DNA from: Affinundibacterium seohonense
GTDB lineage: Bacteria; Pseudomonadota; Gammaproteobacteria; Burkholderiales; Burkholderiaceae_D
Assembly (NCBI RefSeq): GCF_014284305.1
Contig: NZ_JACOFW010000002.1
Span: 124,001-188,000, forward strand
Direction of reading: 5' to 3'
DNA: 64,000 nt
Shown here: positions 40,586-49,577 of the stretch, one piece after another
Position numbering within the stretch: position 1 is the first letter of the stretch
Layout of the letters: every line of letters starts with the position of its first letter
The notes under the pieces: model-generated
What the model was told of the DNA's origin: nothing
The model's input: only the letters and a program-made list of their open reading frames with translations
Database searches by the model: none
Position numbers and translations under genes: made by a program

Positions 40586-43105
40586 ATGAATGCAAAAAAA
40601 ACTGGCAAGAAGATGAGCGCTAAGTCGTCAAAACTTGCAAATAGCACATGGATTAAGCGCTTGCTGGCTTCGGCATTCGGTTTATCCGTGGGCGTCACCG
40701 CGTTTGCTTCCATTGCAAATGCACAAATTGCAATTGGGCAAGAAGTTGATCGTCCTACCGAGCGTGCTCGCTGGAAAGCAGAATGGCGCCAAGAAGGTGT
40801 TGCCGTTGATGCGCAGCAAGCAAAAGCAATGGGTGGCTCATTGCCGTTAGAATTCCGCAAAAAAATGTTGGAAGCAGCACAATTAGAGCGCGCTAAGTGG
40901 GGTTCAATGATCCCAAGCGTCACAAGCAAAGCGACAGCATTGCCTAACGTAAAATTGAGCGCAGCAAGCGAATCACAAGCAGCGATCATCCAAGCAGCGT
41001 CAAGTGCAAATGCTTGGGTCAATATCGGTCCAAATAAAGCAGACGTTGCTAAAAATGGCGTTATCTTGGCAAAAAGCGATGCGGGTCGTGTGACTGGCAT
41101 CTCGATCAACCCAGATAACCACAATGACATTTTGGCGGCATTCTCTGGCGGCGGTCTGTGGAAAACAACAAATGGCGGCGCTAACTGGACGCCATTGACG
41201 GAAAGTTTGGGTTCTTTGTCTATCGGCTCTATGGCTGTTGATCCAAACAATCGCGACACGATCTTTTTAGGTTTGGGCGATGCATTTGATGGTACTGGCG
41301 TTGGTGTTGTTAAGTCTAACGACGGCGGTGCTACTTGGAGTGCGCCAGTTTTCCTCGGTACTTCGACTGTAGTGAAGGCAATTTCCGTTGCGCCTACTAA
41401 TAGCAATATCGTGTTAGCTGCGACGAACAAAGGCTTGTTCCGCTCTGTGAATCGTGGTAATTCATGGACGCAAGTTAGCTTGTCAACAGGCTATGGTGCT
41501 GCACCATTTGTCTGGTCTATTGTTTGGACTGGCGGTACAAACTTCGCTGTCTCAGTTGCTGCTGGCGCTGCGAATGATGATGGTCAGGTATTTGTGACAA
41601 CAAATAACGGCGCATTCTGGACCAAAGCTAAGTTCTTCAGTGTAAATGGTTGCGATGCATTGAACGCAGGACGTTGTCTGGCCCCAGAAACGAGTGGTAT
41701 TGGCCGCTCAACCTTGGCTGCTGCACCAAGCAACCCAAATATCGTGTATGCAATGGCTGCGACACCAGCTGCCAGTGAGACTGATTTGGCAGATATTTTG
41801 AAATCGACTAATGGTGGTGTTTCTTGGACACGTTTGCGTGCTGGCGACAAACCATACAACGTGATCAACCTGGAAGCCAGCAATATGTACGGTATGTTGG
41901 GTGGTCAAAGCTGGTACAACCAGATGATCAAAGTGGATCCACTTAACGAAAATATTGTGTATTTCGGCGGTAATTTGGCAGCAATCAAAACAACAGATGG
42001 TGGTCAAAGCTTCACACCGATCACAAACTGGTTAGGTCGCTTTAACTTGCCATACGTTCACGCTGATTTCCATGGCGCTGCAATCGAAGGCTCCACGATG
42101 ATTTTCGGTACTGATGGTGGCTTGTTTAAGTCAACTGATGGTGGTGCGACATTTACTGATGCTTTGAACATTGGTTTGTCTACACACTTGATTTACAGCG
42201 TTGGTTCTTCGCCTGCGAGTGAAAATGCTGTTATTGGTGGCTTCCAAGATAACGGTACACGTGTTCGTGCGGGTTCAACTTTGACATACAACCAATACAT
42301 CGGTGGTGATGGTTTCGGTTCTTTGGTACACCGTACTAATCCGAATTTGATGTTGGGTTCTTTGTATTACACACGTATTCAGAAGAGTACTAATGGCGGC
42401 GTATTGTTCAGCTCTGCGACGACAGGTATTACTGGTACGAATAACCCTAACACAGCTCCATTTAACACGGGCATTACATACTGGGAAGGTCCTTCAAACG
42501 CTGATACCGTGTTCACATGGACTAACACAAGAGCCTATAAGTCAGTCAATTTTGGTAGTAGCTGGACGGCAGTTGGCGCAACTGGCTTGCCAGCAACTGG
42601 TTTGTTTATTCGCGGTGTTGGTGTAGCTAAGAGCAATGTCAATGTCATGGGTATCGTTGCGAACGGTAGCCGTGTATTCTTGACGCAAAATGGCGGCGCT
42701 AGCTGGAAGCAAGCTGGTTCTTTGCCAAACAGTGGTTCTTCTTTGAGTAAGTTGGAATTTGACCCAACGAACCCAACGGTGATCTATGTAACTTCAGTCG
42801 CTGCTGATGCAACACGTAGCCATATCTGGAAATCGATTAATGGTGGCGTGAGCTGGACAGCGATTGAGTCTGGCTTGCCAGCAGGTGTACCAATTAACAC
42901 TGTGAAGGTTGATCCAACCAATAACAATATTGTGTACACTGGTACAACTTTAGGTATCTATCGCTCTGTTGATGGCGGCACAAGCTGGGCGCGTTTCGGT
43001 AGTGGTATGCCATTGGTTGAAGTGACTGATATTTATACTTCACCAGATGCAAAACTGTTGCGCGTTTCTACATTTGGTCGCGGCTTCTGGCAAATGAATA
43101 AGTAA
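40586..43105 (+). CDS. Secreted Asp-box (BNR/sortilin-type) beta-propeller protein
   Basis: An 839-residue exported protein. The ATG at 40586, with AAGGA nine bases upstream, gives a long basic N-terminus and signal peptide ending SIANAQ. About twelve Asp-box hairpins of the form S/T-x-D/N-G-G-x-x-W are spread along it (for example KTTNGGANW, KSNDGGATW, KSTNGGVSW, KTTDGGQSF, KSINGGVSW, RSVDGGTSW). This indicates one or two large beta-propellers as in GH74 enzymes and sortilin-like proteins. Two cysteines (NGCDALNAGRC) could form one disulfide. I see no clear glycosidase catalytic motif. Codon use is as restricted as in the giant surface protein, implying abundant product. Possible roles are glycan binding or degradation at the surface. 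Confidence 0.85.
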   Translation: MNAKKTGKKMSAKSSKLANSTWIKRLLASAFGLSVGVTAFASIANAQIAIGQEVDRPTERARWKAEWRQEGVAVDAQQAKAMGGSLPLEFRKKMLEAAQLERAKWGSMIPSVTSKATALPNVKLSAASESQAAIIQAASSANAWVNIGPNKADVAKNGVILAKSDAGRVTGISINPDNHNDILAAFSGGGLWKTTNGGANWTPLTESLGSLSIGSMAVDPNNRDTIFLGLGDAFDGTGVGVVKSNDGGATWSAPVFLGTSTVVKAISVAPTNSNIVLAATNKGLFRSVNRGNSWTQVSLSTGYGAAPFVWSIVWTGGTNFAVSVAAGAANDDGQVFVTTNNGAFWTKAKFFSVNGCDALNAGRCLAPETSGIGRSTLAAAPSNPNIVYAMAATPAASETDLADILKSTNGGVSWTRLRAGDKPYNVINLEASNMYGMLGGQSWYNQMIKVDPLNENIVYFGGNLAAIKTTDGGQSFTPITNWLGRFNLPYVHADFHGAAIEGSTMIFGTDGGLFKSTDGGATFTDALNIGLSTHLIYSVGSSPASENAVIGGFQDNGTRVRAGSTLTYNQYIGGDGFGSLVHRTNPNLMLGSLYYTRIQKSTNGGVLFSSATTGITGTNNPNTAPFNTGITYWEGPSNADTVFTWTNTRAYKSVNFGSSWTAVGATGLPATGLFIRGVGVAKSNVNVMGIVANGSRVFLTQNGGASWKQAGSLPNSGSSLSKLEFDPTNPTVIYVTSVAADATRSHIWKSINGGVSWTAIESGLPAGVPINTVKVDPTNNNIVYTGTTLGIYRSVDGGTSWARFGSGMPLVEVTDIYTSPDAKLLRVSTFGRGFWQMNK

Positions 43106-43150
43106 TATTTGTCTTAGCTTCGTATGTCTGGACGAGGTTTGTCCGACATC

Positions 43151-43186
43151 AAAAAAACCCGCTAATTTAGCGGGTTTTTTTGTTTT
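43151..43186 (+). terminator. Rho-independent terminator after the propeller gene
   Basis: AAAAAAACCCGCT pairs with AGCGGGTTTTTTT across a five-base loop, ending in a T tract, 45 bases after the stop codon. The symmetric A/T flanks could let it act on both strands. Confidence 0.93.
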
Positions 43187-43621
43187 CATTTCCGCAAACA
43201 GATTTTGAATTGCGGCGAATTTTTAACGATGCTGAAAAACAGCGATTTTTAAAAAAACCATTTCCAGTCTTTAAGTCAGGGCAGTTTCCATTAAAGCCTG
43301 CAAGTTCATCGCGAATGCGATGTTGGTAAACGAAAGTAAATGCCCATCTATTTTTTCATAGCAGTTTCATGTCGGTTTGTATCATAAGCCTGGGTACGAT
43401 GTTATTATCTTAAGTATGGAATCCAGATTTTGGCTCTGGTATGCATAGATGGGACAGGAATTTTGGAGTTTGATCAGCTCTTGAATATTTAAAGTTGGTT
43501 GAATTGCTTCAAATCCCCCATAAAGCTTGGCTTTATGGGGGATTTACTTTTGATGTATACCTTTTAATAGCAGTTCTTTGAGATCGCTACCGGAATTTCT
43601 GAAAAGAGTTACAAGCGCTAC
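43187..43621. other. Intergenic region with an orphan hairpin
   Basis: About 435 bases between the propeller terminator and a doubtful short frame. No gene is recognised. The stretch ends in a strong hairpin (43511-43545) with no coding sequence before it, which leaves room for a small RNA of up to about 250 bases. No promoter is obvious. Confidence 0.5.
43511..43550 (+). terminator. Perfect 15-base hairpin, terminator-like, no gene upstream
   Basis: AAATCCCCCATAAAG pairs perfectly with CTTTATGGGGGATTT around a CTTGG loop and is followed by TACTTTT. It is more than 300 bases beyond the previous terminator, so it does not obviously serve the propeller gene. Confidence 0.6.
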
Positions 43622-43834
43622 GTGGAAGCTGTGAGGGAAGATTTCTATAGTCGATCGCTGATTGAAAAAACTGAAGAATTGATGTCGCCGGGCTGTAAAT
43701 CTGAACCTCGACATGAAATAAAGCGAAAATTTAAGGATGCTTTGGGAAGCGTAGCCGCCGTGTCGATGAAAAATGACGTAAATTCTACAAAGCCTGACGA
43801 TCCCAACGCAGTGGCATGTATGGGATTCAAATAA
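43622..43834 (+). CDS. Doubtful short hypothetical protein
   Basis: A 70-codon frame with a GTG start, no convincing ribosome binding site and no recognisable domain. The frame stays open upstream to 43571 without an alternative start. This could mean a remnant of a longer gene. The product would be charged and soluble. It ends 39 bases before the lipoprotein gene start. Included because of its position only; it may be spurious. Confidence 0.25.
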   Translation: MEAVREDFYSRSLIEKTEELMSPGCKSEPRHEIKRKFKDALGSVAAVSMKNDVNSTKPDDPNAVACMGFK

Positions 43835-43873
43835 ATCTCGTAGCAGACTTATGTAAAGAGAAAGACAGTAGCA

Positions 43874-44485
43874 ATGAAAAAAATATGTCTAGTATTGATA
43901 TGCCTTATGTTGACCGCCTGCGGTGGCGCCAGTAGCGGTCCCGCTAATGTTGCCCCTGATCCTACCTTGCCTTCTGGTACCGGCGCTAATTGGAAAATGA
44001 CTTGGGGCGACGGACAAAAATCTGCCCGCGTAATTGATCCTGTTACCTTAAAGCAGACCTCAGAAACTAGTTGGAATGTCTCAGCAGTGTTTCAGGCTTT
44101 GCTAGCGGAGCCTGCTGCTGCTTCGATTTTGATTGATGAGGGGCCTAATAAAGGCCAGCCTACCAATTTACGCTGGAAAGGTACGGGTATTCCTTACGAT
44201 AATCGTTTTCATCCCATGACGCGGGCGGTTTGCCGAGTGACTGGTGGTGGCTTGGCTGGCTACGGGTCAACCGGGTCGTATGCCGTATATCAAGACGAAA
44301 ATGGCGTCGGACAAATCTATGAAGGCCATTTGATTTACCGTATAGGGATGAATGTGGTGTCACAGCATACGGTGCCCGGTGTTGTGGCACCTGCATTATG
44401 TGGCCCTAATCCAGTGTGGTACACGGTTTATTATGATCGTGCCAATGTCGGACCTGGCGATGTGGTCATCTACAACGGTCAATAA
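43874..44485 (+). CDS. Hypothetical lipoprotein
   Basis: A 203-residue protein with a lipoprotein signal peptide and lipobox LTAC at residues 13-16 (MKKICLVLICLMLTACGG). It would be acylated on Cys16 and anchored in the inner or outer membrane. The mature part begins with a Gly/Ser/Pro-rich linker, then a compact domain rich in Gly, Tyr and Trp with two further cysteines (AVCRVTGGG and PALCGPNP) that may pair. I do not recognise a family. It lies 56 bases before the glycosyltransferase at 44542 and may be cotranscribed with it, which would link it to the surface-protein modification and export genes that follow. Confidence 0.75.
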   Translation: MKKICLVLICLMLTACGGASSGPANVAPDPTLPSGTGANWKMTWGDGQKSARVIDPVTLKQTSETSWNVSAVFQALLAEPAAASILIDEGPNKGQPTNLRWKGTGIPYDNRFHPMTRAVCRVTGGGLAGYGSTGSYAVYQDENGVGQIYEGHLIYRIGMNVVSQHTVPGVVAPALCGPNPVWYTVYYDRANVGPGDVVIYNGQ

Positions 44486-44541
44486 ATTAATGTGAAGTTG
44501 TTCAATGAGGTTGAGCGCGCAGGAAATCCTTAGAAAAAACC

Positions 44542-45771
44542 ATGAAAATTCTTTTTATTCACCAAAATTTCCCCGGTCAGTTTAGGCATTTAGTGCCCGC
44601 GTTGATTCAGCAAGGGCATCAGATTGCTGCAACCGTGATGTCGCCAACACCGGTAAATGCGCCACCACATTTGACGCTACACACTTACTATCCGAAACGT
44701 CGCTCGACACCGAATATTCATCCTTGGTTGATCGACATGGAAACCAAGACCATACGTGCAGAGGCGATGTTTCATAAGCTGATGGAGTTAAAGGCAGCAG
44801 CTTATGAGCCTGATGTAATCATTGCCCACCCAGGCTGGGGTGAGAGTTTGTTTGTCAAACAAGTCTGGCCGAATACTAAGTTAGCGATTTACTGTGAGTT
44901 TTTTTATAGCGCAGAAGGGCAGGACATGGGTTTTGATCCCGAGTTCCCAAGTCGCTCGCTGGAAGACGCATGTCGTTTAACTCTAAAAAATAATAATAAC
45001 TATCTGCACTTTGAAATCGCCGATGCGGGTATTTCTCCTACTTATTGGCAGCAAAGCACTTTCCCCGCACATTTCCGAGACAAAATCAGTGTCATTCATG
45101 ATGGGATCGACACTGACTTGGTATGCCCAAATGAGACTGCATCCTTTGACATAGGTGATGGCTCTAGTTTGTGTAAAAGTGATGAAGTGATTACTTTTGT
45201 GAACCGGAATTTAGAACCTTATCGGGGATATCATATTTTCATGCGGGCCTTACCGCAAATTTTGCAAGCAAGACCTCAGGCTAATGTGGTGATCGTTGGT
45301 GGTGATGATGTCAGTTATGGTGCCAAGCCTAGCGATGGTAGAAACTGGAAACAAATATTCTTAGATGAATTGCGTCCAAAACTTAGTCCCGAGCAAATGG
45401 CACGCATCCATTTTGTTGGTAAGATTTCTTATCCCCGGTTTGTCAGCTTGTTACAAGTTTCTAGTTTGCATGTATATCTAACCTATCCTTTTGTGTTGTC
45501 TTGGAGCCTGCTCGAGTCGATGAGCGCGGCATGTGCAGTTCTCGCCAGCGATACGGCACCTTTGCGTGAAGTGATTTCGGATGGGGTAAACGGCTGTTTA
45601 GTCGATTTTTTTGATGTGGATGCCTTGGCTCAACAAGCGATTGCTTTACTCAATGATCCGGCCAGGCGTGCCCTACTAGGTCAGAATGCTAGGGAGTTTG
45701 CCCGTCAACGCTATGACCTAAAAACCAGGTGTTTGCCACAACAACTGGCGTGGGTTGGCTCTCTCTTGTAA
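44542..45771 (+). CDS. GT4-type glycosyltransferase next to the secretion locus
   Basis: A 409-residue GT-B enzyme with the distinctive N-terminus MKILFIHQNFPGQFRHL, shared by a subgroup of GT4 proteins. It has FVNRNLEPYRGYHIFMRALP at the hinge and PFVLSWSLLESMSAACAVLAS as a variant donor-site motif in which only the second Glu is clear. GT4 enzymes of this subgroup often lie next to large repeat or RTX-type exported proteins. It precedes a methyltransferase with a regulatory domain and the type I secretion operon. One inference is that it modifies the secreted surface protein; a lipopolysaccharide role is also possible. Cytoplasmic, no signal peptide. Confidence 0.83.
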   Translation: MKILFIHQNFPGQFRHLVPALIQQGHQIAATVMSPTPVNAPPHLTLHTYYPKRRSTPNIHPWLIDMETKTIRAEAMFHKLMELKAAAYEPDVIIAHPGWGESLFVKQVWPNTKLAIYCEFFYSAEGQDMGFDPEFPSRSLEDACRLTLKNNNNYLHFEIADAGISPTYWQQSTFPAHFRDKISVIHDGIDTDLVCPNETASFDIGDGSSLCKSDEVITFVNRNLEPYRGYHIFMRALPQILQARPQANVVIVGGDDVSYGAKPSDGRNWKQIFLDELRPKLSPEQMARIHFVGKISYPRFVSLLQVSSLHVYLTYPFVLSWSLLESMSAACAVLASDTAPLREVISDGVNGCLVDFFDVDALAQQAIALLNDPARRALLGQNAREFARQRYDLKTRCLPQQLAWVGSLL

Positions 45772-45867
45772 TATCTTATAGTTTTTGCATTTCCGTCGTT
45801 TTCGTGACGCTCACCTCGGTGTAGCATCTCTTGATTTGAACAGCTATTTGAAAAAAAGGAAGAACGC

Positions 45868-47406
45868 ATGAGTTCGTGGACACAAGGCTATGTAGCAGAT
45901 ATCGGCTATACCTATGGATATTACTCAGAATTAAGTCCAATTCGGGCGAATCTTGCTTTGCTTTACAAGGGTAATGCACTGCCCCAGCAGGGTACGCATT
46001 GCGAATTGGGATTCGGGCAGGGGATGAGTATCAACATGCATGCCGCTGCTTCTGGCGATTGTTGGTATGGCACTGACTTTAATCCATCGCAGGTGAGTTT
46101 TGCACAAGAATTGGCAGCTGTGTCTGGTGCTGATGTGCATCTGAGCGACGATAGTTTTGCTGAGTTTGCACAAAGAACCGACTTGCCACAATTTGATAGC
46201 ATAGGCTTGCATGGGATTTGGAGTTGGATTAATGATGATAATCGCGCGATCATCGTCGATTTTGTCCGTAGAAAACTCAAGGTCGGCGGGCAACTTTACA
46301 TTAGCTATAACACCCAACCGGGCTGGAGTGCCTTTGCACCTATGCGACATTTGTTAACCCAGCATGCGGACGTGATGGGCGCCAACGGTCAAGGCATTGT
46401 TGGCAAGATCGACGGTGCAATTGATTTTGCTGAGCGTTTGCTCGCGACCAAGCCAGCTTTTTTACTCGCCAATCCACAGGTGGCGCAAAAATTAGAGAGA
46501 ATCAAAGGACAAAATCGTCAATACATCGCTCATGAGTATTTCAATTTAGATTGGGAGCCCATGCATTTTGGCGATATGCATCAATGGTTGTCGCCTGCCA
46601 AGCTTGATTTTGCCTGCTCTGCACATTACAACGAGCACATTGATGAAGTGAATCTGACGACCCAGCAGCAGAATTTTTTAGCTGAAATCGAGGATAAAGT
46701 GTTTCGTGAAAGCACGCGAGATTTCATGACCAATCAACAGTTCCGGCGTGATATTTGGATCAAGGGCGCGCGTCAACTTGGTTCTAGAGATAGGGCTGAG
46801 GCGATTCGTGCGCAGCGAGTCATGCTGACGGTGGCACCAGCGGATGTTAAATATCAACTCAAGGGGAGTCGTGGTAGTTTTAATGTCGGCGATAAGATTT
46901 ATGAGCCTATCGTCAATTATCTGGCCGACTACCGCATCAGGTCGCTTGCTGAGGTTGAACAAGCGGTGGCGGCTCAAGGACTCGATTTATCTTATGTCAT
47001 GAAGGTAGCGTTGGCCTTGATTGGCATGGGGTATTTGTCTCTAGTGCAGAGTGATGAGCGTATGTTGAAGGCGCAACTTGCATGTGAAAAATTAAATACA
47101 CACATATTGCAGCAAGTTCGAGGCAATATCGACTACCGTTATCTGGCGAGTCCGGTAACAGGCGCTGCGATGCTCATTGATCGAGTAGAAATGTTATTTT
47201 TGGCTGCTCGACAGATGCAGTTACATAGCCAAGACGAATGGATAGAATTCGCCTGGAAAGTCTTGGAGTCGAATAAGCAAATCTTGCTTAAAGACGGCAA
47301 AAACTTGGAAACCCGGGAAGAGAATTTGACTGAGTTAGCGGTGTTAGCGATCAAGTTCGCCGCCAATAAGTTACCGGTCTTACAGGCACTCAAAGTCGTG
47401 AAATAA
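45868..47406 (+). CDS. Methyltransferase with regulatory domain (rickettsial PKMT-like)
   Basis: A 512-residue protein. A class I SAM-dependent methyltransferase domain occupies about residues 1-200: the motif I region HCELGFGQGMSINMHAAAS, then YGTDFNPSQVSFA, and IGLHGIWSWINDDNR. A second domain at about 210-300 (AHEYFNLDWEPMHFGDMHQW) fits the predicted methyltransferase regulatory domain seen in rickettsial protein-lysine methyltransferases that modify OmpB. The C-terminal about 200 residues are helical and uncharacterised. An AAGGA ribosome binding site precedes ATG 45868. It sits between a glycosyltransferase and the type I secretion operon, so the giant secreted protein is a natural candidate substrate. 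That is inference; a small-molecule or glycan substrate is possible. Confidence 0.82.
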   Translation: MSSWTQGYVADIGYTYGYYSELSPIRANLALLYKGNALPQQGTHCELGFGQGMSINMHAAASGDCWYGTDFNPSQVSFAQELAAVSGADVHLSDDSFAEFAQRTDLPQFDSIGLHGIWSWINDDNRAIIVDFVRRKLKVGGQLYISYNTQPGWSAFAPMRHLLTQHADVMGANGQGIVGKIDGAIDFAERLLATKPAFLLANPQVAQKLERIKGQNRQYIAHEYFNLDWEPMHFGDMHQWLSPAKLDFACSAHYNEHIDEVNLTTQQQNFLAEIEDKVFRESTRDFMTNQQFRRDIWIKGARQLGSRDRAEAIRAQRVMLTVAPADVKYQLKGSRGSFNVGDKIYEPIVNYLADYRIRSLAEVEQAVAAQGLDLSYVMKVALALIGMGYLSLVQSDERMLKAQLACEKLNTHILQQVRGNIDYRYLASPVTGAAMLIDRVEMLFLAARQMQLHSQDEWIEFAWKVLESNKQILLKDGKNLETREENLTELAVLAIKFAANKLPVLQALKVVK

Positions 47407-47425
47407 GCGGTCGTTCCTGTTTGAA

Positions 47426-47458
47426 AGCGATGGATTGCTTCCTCGGCAATCCATTGCT
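47426..47458 (+). terminator. Hairpin after the methyltransferase gene
   Basis: AGCGATGGATTGC and GCAATCCATTGCT form a 13-base stem with one mismatch and a seven-base loop, 20 bases after the stop codon. No T tract follows, so it may be a weak terminator or a 3'-end stabiliser. Confidence 0.5.
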
Positions 47459-47570
47459 AGTCCCGCACTCACCGCTGCAACTTCCAATTTTCCTCGACAG
47501 AGGACGCATCAAACGCCTAATTTCATCCGGCAGAAAATAAATTGTAGATTTCAAGAAGCAAAGGTAGTAT

Positions 47571-47604
47571 CATTAAAAATGTGATGTACGTCACATTTTT
47601 AATG
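47571..47604. promoter_or_regulatory. Long CRP-type palindrome upstream of the type I secretion operon
   Basis: The core is TGTGA-TGTACG-TCACA (47580-47595), an exact consensus match. The symmetry extends to 34 bases with 14-base perfect arms (CATTAAAAATGTGA on the left), broken only by one central mismatched pair. With GATAAT at 47617-47622 as the -10 element, the predicted start is near 47629. The operator centre then falls at about -41.5, the class II activation position. Confidence 0.72.
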
Positions 47605-47723
47605 ATGGCTAGCGTGGATAATGCGGAACTTTTTAATTTTCTCTGCGAAATTAGACCTTCGGTACTTTTGACTTTTTTTCGAAAGACGCGACAAGCGCAC
47701 ACATCTGTGTGCAGAAATGAACT

Positions 47724-49577
47724 ATGAAATCTAAATTTCAACTCCCAAAAAATGAACTCGTCGATATCCTGACGACTTTCAAAGGCACTTTCAAAACCAT
47801 TGGTGTTTTTAGTGCGATTATTAACTTGCTAATGTTGGTGCCGTCTTTGTACATGCTCCAGGTCTATGACCGAGTATTGCAAAGTCGTAATGAGATGACT
47901 TTGGTCATGCTGACCTTGCTGATGTTGGGTGCATACGGCTTGATGAGCGCTTTAGAGTTTATCCGTAGTTTTGTGTTGATTCGACTCGGTGCAAAGCTTG
48001 ATATGCAGATGAATAAGCGTATTTATACCGCAGCTTTTGAGCAAAATTTAAAGCGCGGCGGCGGCAATGCTGGGCAAGCGCTGCAAGATTTGACGCAAAT
48101 TCGTCAATTCTTGACTGGCAATGGCTTGTTCGCATTCTTCGATGCGCCGTGGTTTCCGATTTATTTAGCAGTGATTTTCATGTTTGATGTCTACCTTGGC
48201 TTATTCGCTCTGGTGGCCGTGATTGTCATGGTTATTCTCGCTTATGTGAATGAGCAAGTATCGAAGAAACCATTGGCTGAGGCAAACACAATGGCAATTA
48301 TGTCGAGTAATTTGGCAACGAACAATTTGCGTAATGCCGAAGTCATTGAAGCCATGGGTATGTTGCCTAATTTGATGGGACGTTGGTATAAATTACACGC
48401 CAAATTTCTGAATTTGCAGGCTGAAGCGAGTGAAAAATCTGGCATGGTCACTGCCGCTAGTAAGTTCGTCCGTGTTTCGGTGCAATCTCTGGTGTTAGGT
48501 TTCGGTGCCTTACTAGTTATCGAAAATAAAATGACGCCAGGGATGATGATTGCCGGTTCGATCTTGCTGGGCAAGGCGACTGGTCCTATCGATCAATTGA
48601 TCGGTGTGTGGAAACAATGGAGTTCGGTGAAGAGCGCGTATGAGCGTTTGAATGACTTACTGTCAAATAATCCAGTACGTGAAGCCGGCATGGAATTACC
48701 AAAGCCGCAAGGGCATGTGTCCGTTGAAGCCGTGACTGCAGCGCCACCGGGATCTACTGTAGCGGTATTGAAAAATCTGACTTTCGGTTTAACGCCAGGC
48801 GATGTATTGGGTGTGATTGGACCTTCTGGTTCAGGTAAATCGACTTTGGCACGCTTGTTGGTCGGTGTTTGGCCTGCTGCGGTTGGTAAAGTGCGCTTAG
48901 ATGGTGCGGATATTTATCAATGGAATAAAGATCAGCTAGGACCTCACATTGGTTATCTGCCGCAGGACATTGAATTATTCGGTGGCACAGTGGCAGAAAA
49001 CATCGGGCGTTTTGGCGAAGTGGATTCTGAAAAAGTCATCATGGCCGCTAAGCGTGCTGGTGTGCATGATTTGATTTTGCATTTCCCTAAAGGCTATGAC
49101 ACTTTATTAGGCGATGGTGGTGCAGGCTTGTCGGGTGGGCAAAAGCAGCGTATCGGTTTGGCTCGAGCCATGTATGACGATCCATCGATGTTGGTATTGG
49201 ATGAGCCTAACTCGAATTTGGATGATGTCGGTGAACAAGCCTTGGTTGCGGCTTTAAATGATTTACGTCAACGTGGTAAGACCATTATCTTGGTGACGCA
49301 TCGCCAATCGGTACTGGGCATTACGAACAAATTATTGTTGTTGCGTGATGGTGTGGCGCAGGCTTTTGGTCCACGTGATCAAGTTTTGCAAGCCTTAGCG
49401 CAAGCGCAGCAGCAAGCACAACAACAAGCGATCGCAAGTCAACAAGCAGCAGGAAAACCTTCTGCAGCGCAAGCACCAGCAGCGCCGGCGGCACCGTCGG
49501 CAAATCCTGCGAATGAAGCACCAGCTGATACGCAGGCAAGAATCGAAGCGGCAGCGCAGGAAGAGGACGCAAAATGA
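47724..49577 (+). CDS. Type I secretion ABC transporter (PrtD/RsaD type)
   Basis: The inner-membrane ATPase/permease of a type I secretion system, 617 residues. The transmembrane domain (about 25-310) has about six segments and no N-terminal C39 peptidase-like domain, placing it in the PrtD/LipB/RsaD group. The ATPase domain has Walker [10 protein letters not shown] near residue 367, signature [14 protein letters not shown] near 469, and Walker B MLVLDEP near 489. The last 65 or so residues form an unusual Gln/Ala/Pro-rich tail. It overlaps the membrane-fusion gene by four bases (ATGA). The likely substrate is the DUF4214/RTX protein encoded at 26871. Confidence 0.95.
   Translation: MKSKFQLPKNELVDILTTFKGTFKTIGVFSAIINLLMLVPSLYMLQVYDRVLQSRNEMTLVMLTLLMLGAYGLMSALEFIRSFVLIRLGAKLDMQMNKRIYTAAFEQNLKRGGGNAGQALQDLTQIRQFLTGNGLFAFFDAPWFPIYLAVIFMFDVYLGLFALVAVIVMVILAYVNEQVSKKPLAEANTMAIMSSNLATNNLRNAEVIEAMGMLPNLMGRWYKLHAKFLNLQAEASEKSGMVTAASKFVRVSVQSLVLGFGALLVIENKMTPGMMIAGSILLGKATGPIDQLIGVWKQWSSVKSAYERLNDLLSNNPVREAGMELPKPQGHVSVEAVTAAPPGSTVAVLKNLTFGLTPGDVLGVIGPSGSGKSTLARLLVGVWPAAVGKVRLDGADIYQWNKDQLGPHIGYLPQDIELFGGTVAENIGRFGEVDSEKVIMAAKRAGVHDLILHFPKGYDTLLGDGGAGLSGGQKQRIGLARAMYDDPSMLVLDEPNSNLDDVGEQALVAALNDLRQRGKTIILVTHRQSVLGITNKLLLLRDGVAQAFGPRDQVLQALAQAQQQAQQQAIASQQAAGKPSAAQAPAAPAAPSANPANEAPADTQARIEAAAQEEDAK

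Larger units (their letters stand above)
47407..47723 (+). other. Promoter region of the type I secretion operon
   Basis: These 317 bases carry no gene. They hold a hairpin just after the methyltransferase stop (47426-47458), the long CRP-type palindrome (47571-47604) and a -10 hexamer GATAAT (47617-47622). The predicted 5' untranslated leader of about 95 bases has only a weak ribosome binding site before ATG 47724. Confidence 0.7.

Noticed and set aside
40543-41430. A 295-codon antisense frame over the propeller gene
   Set aside because: It shadows the signal peptide and first Asp boxes of a well-supported gene and resembles no protein family.
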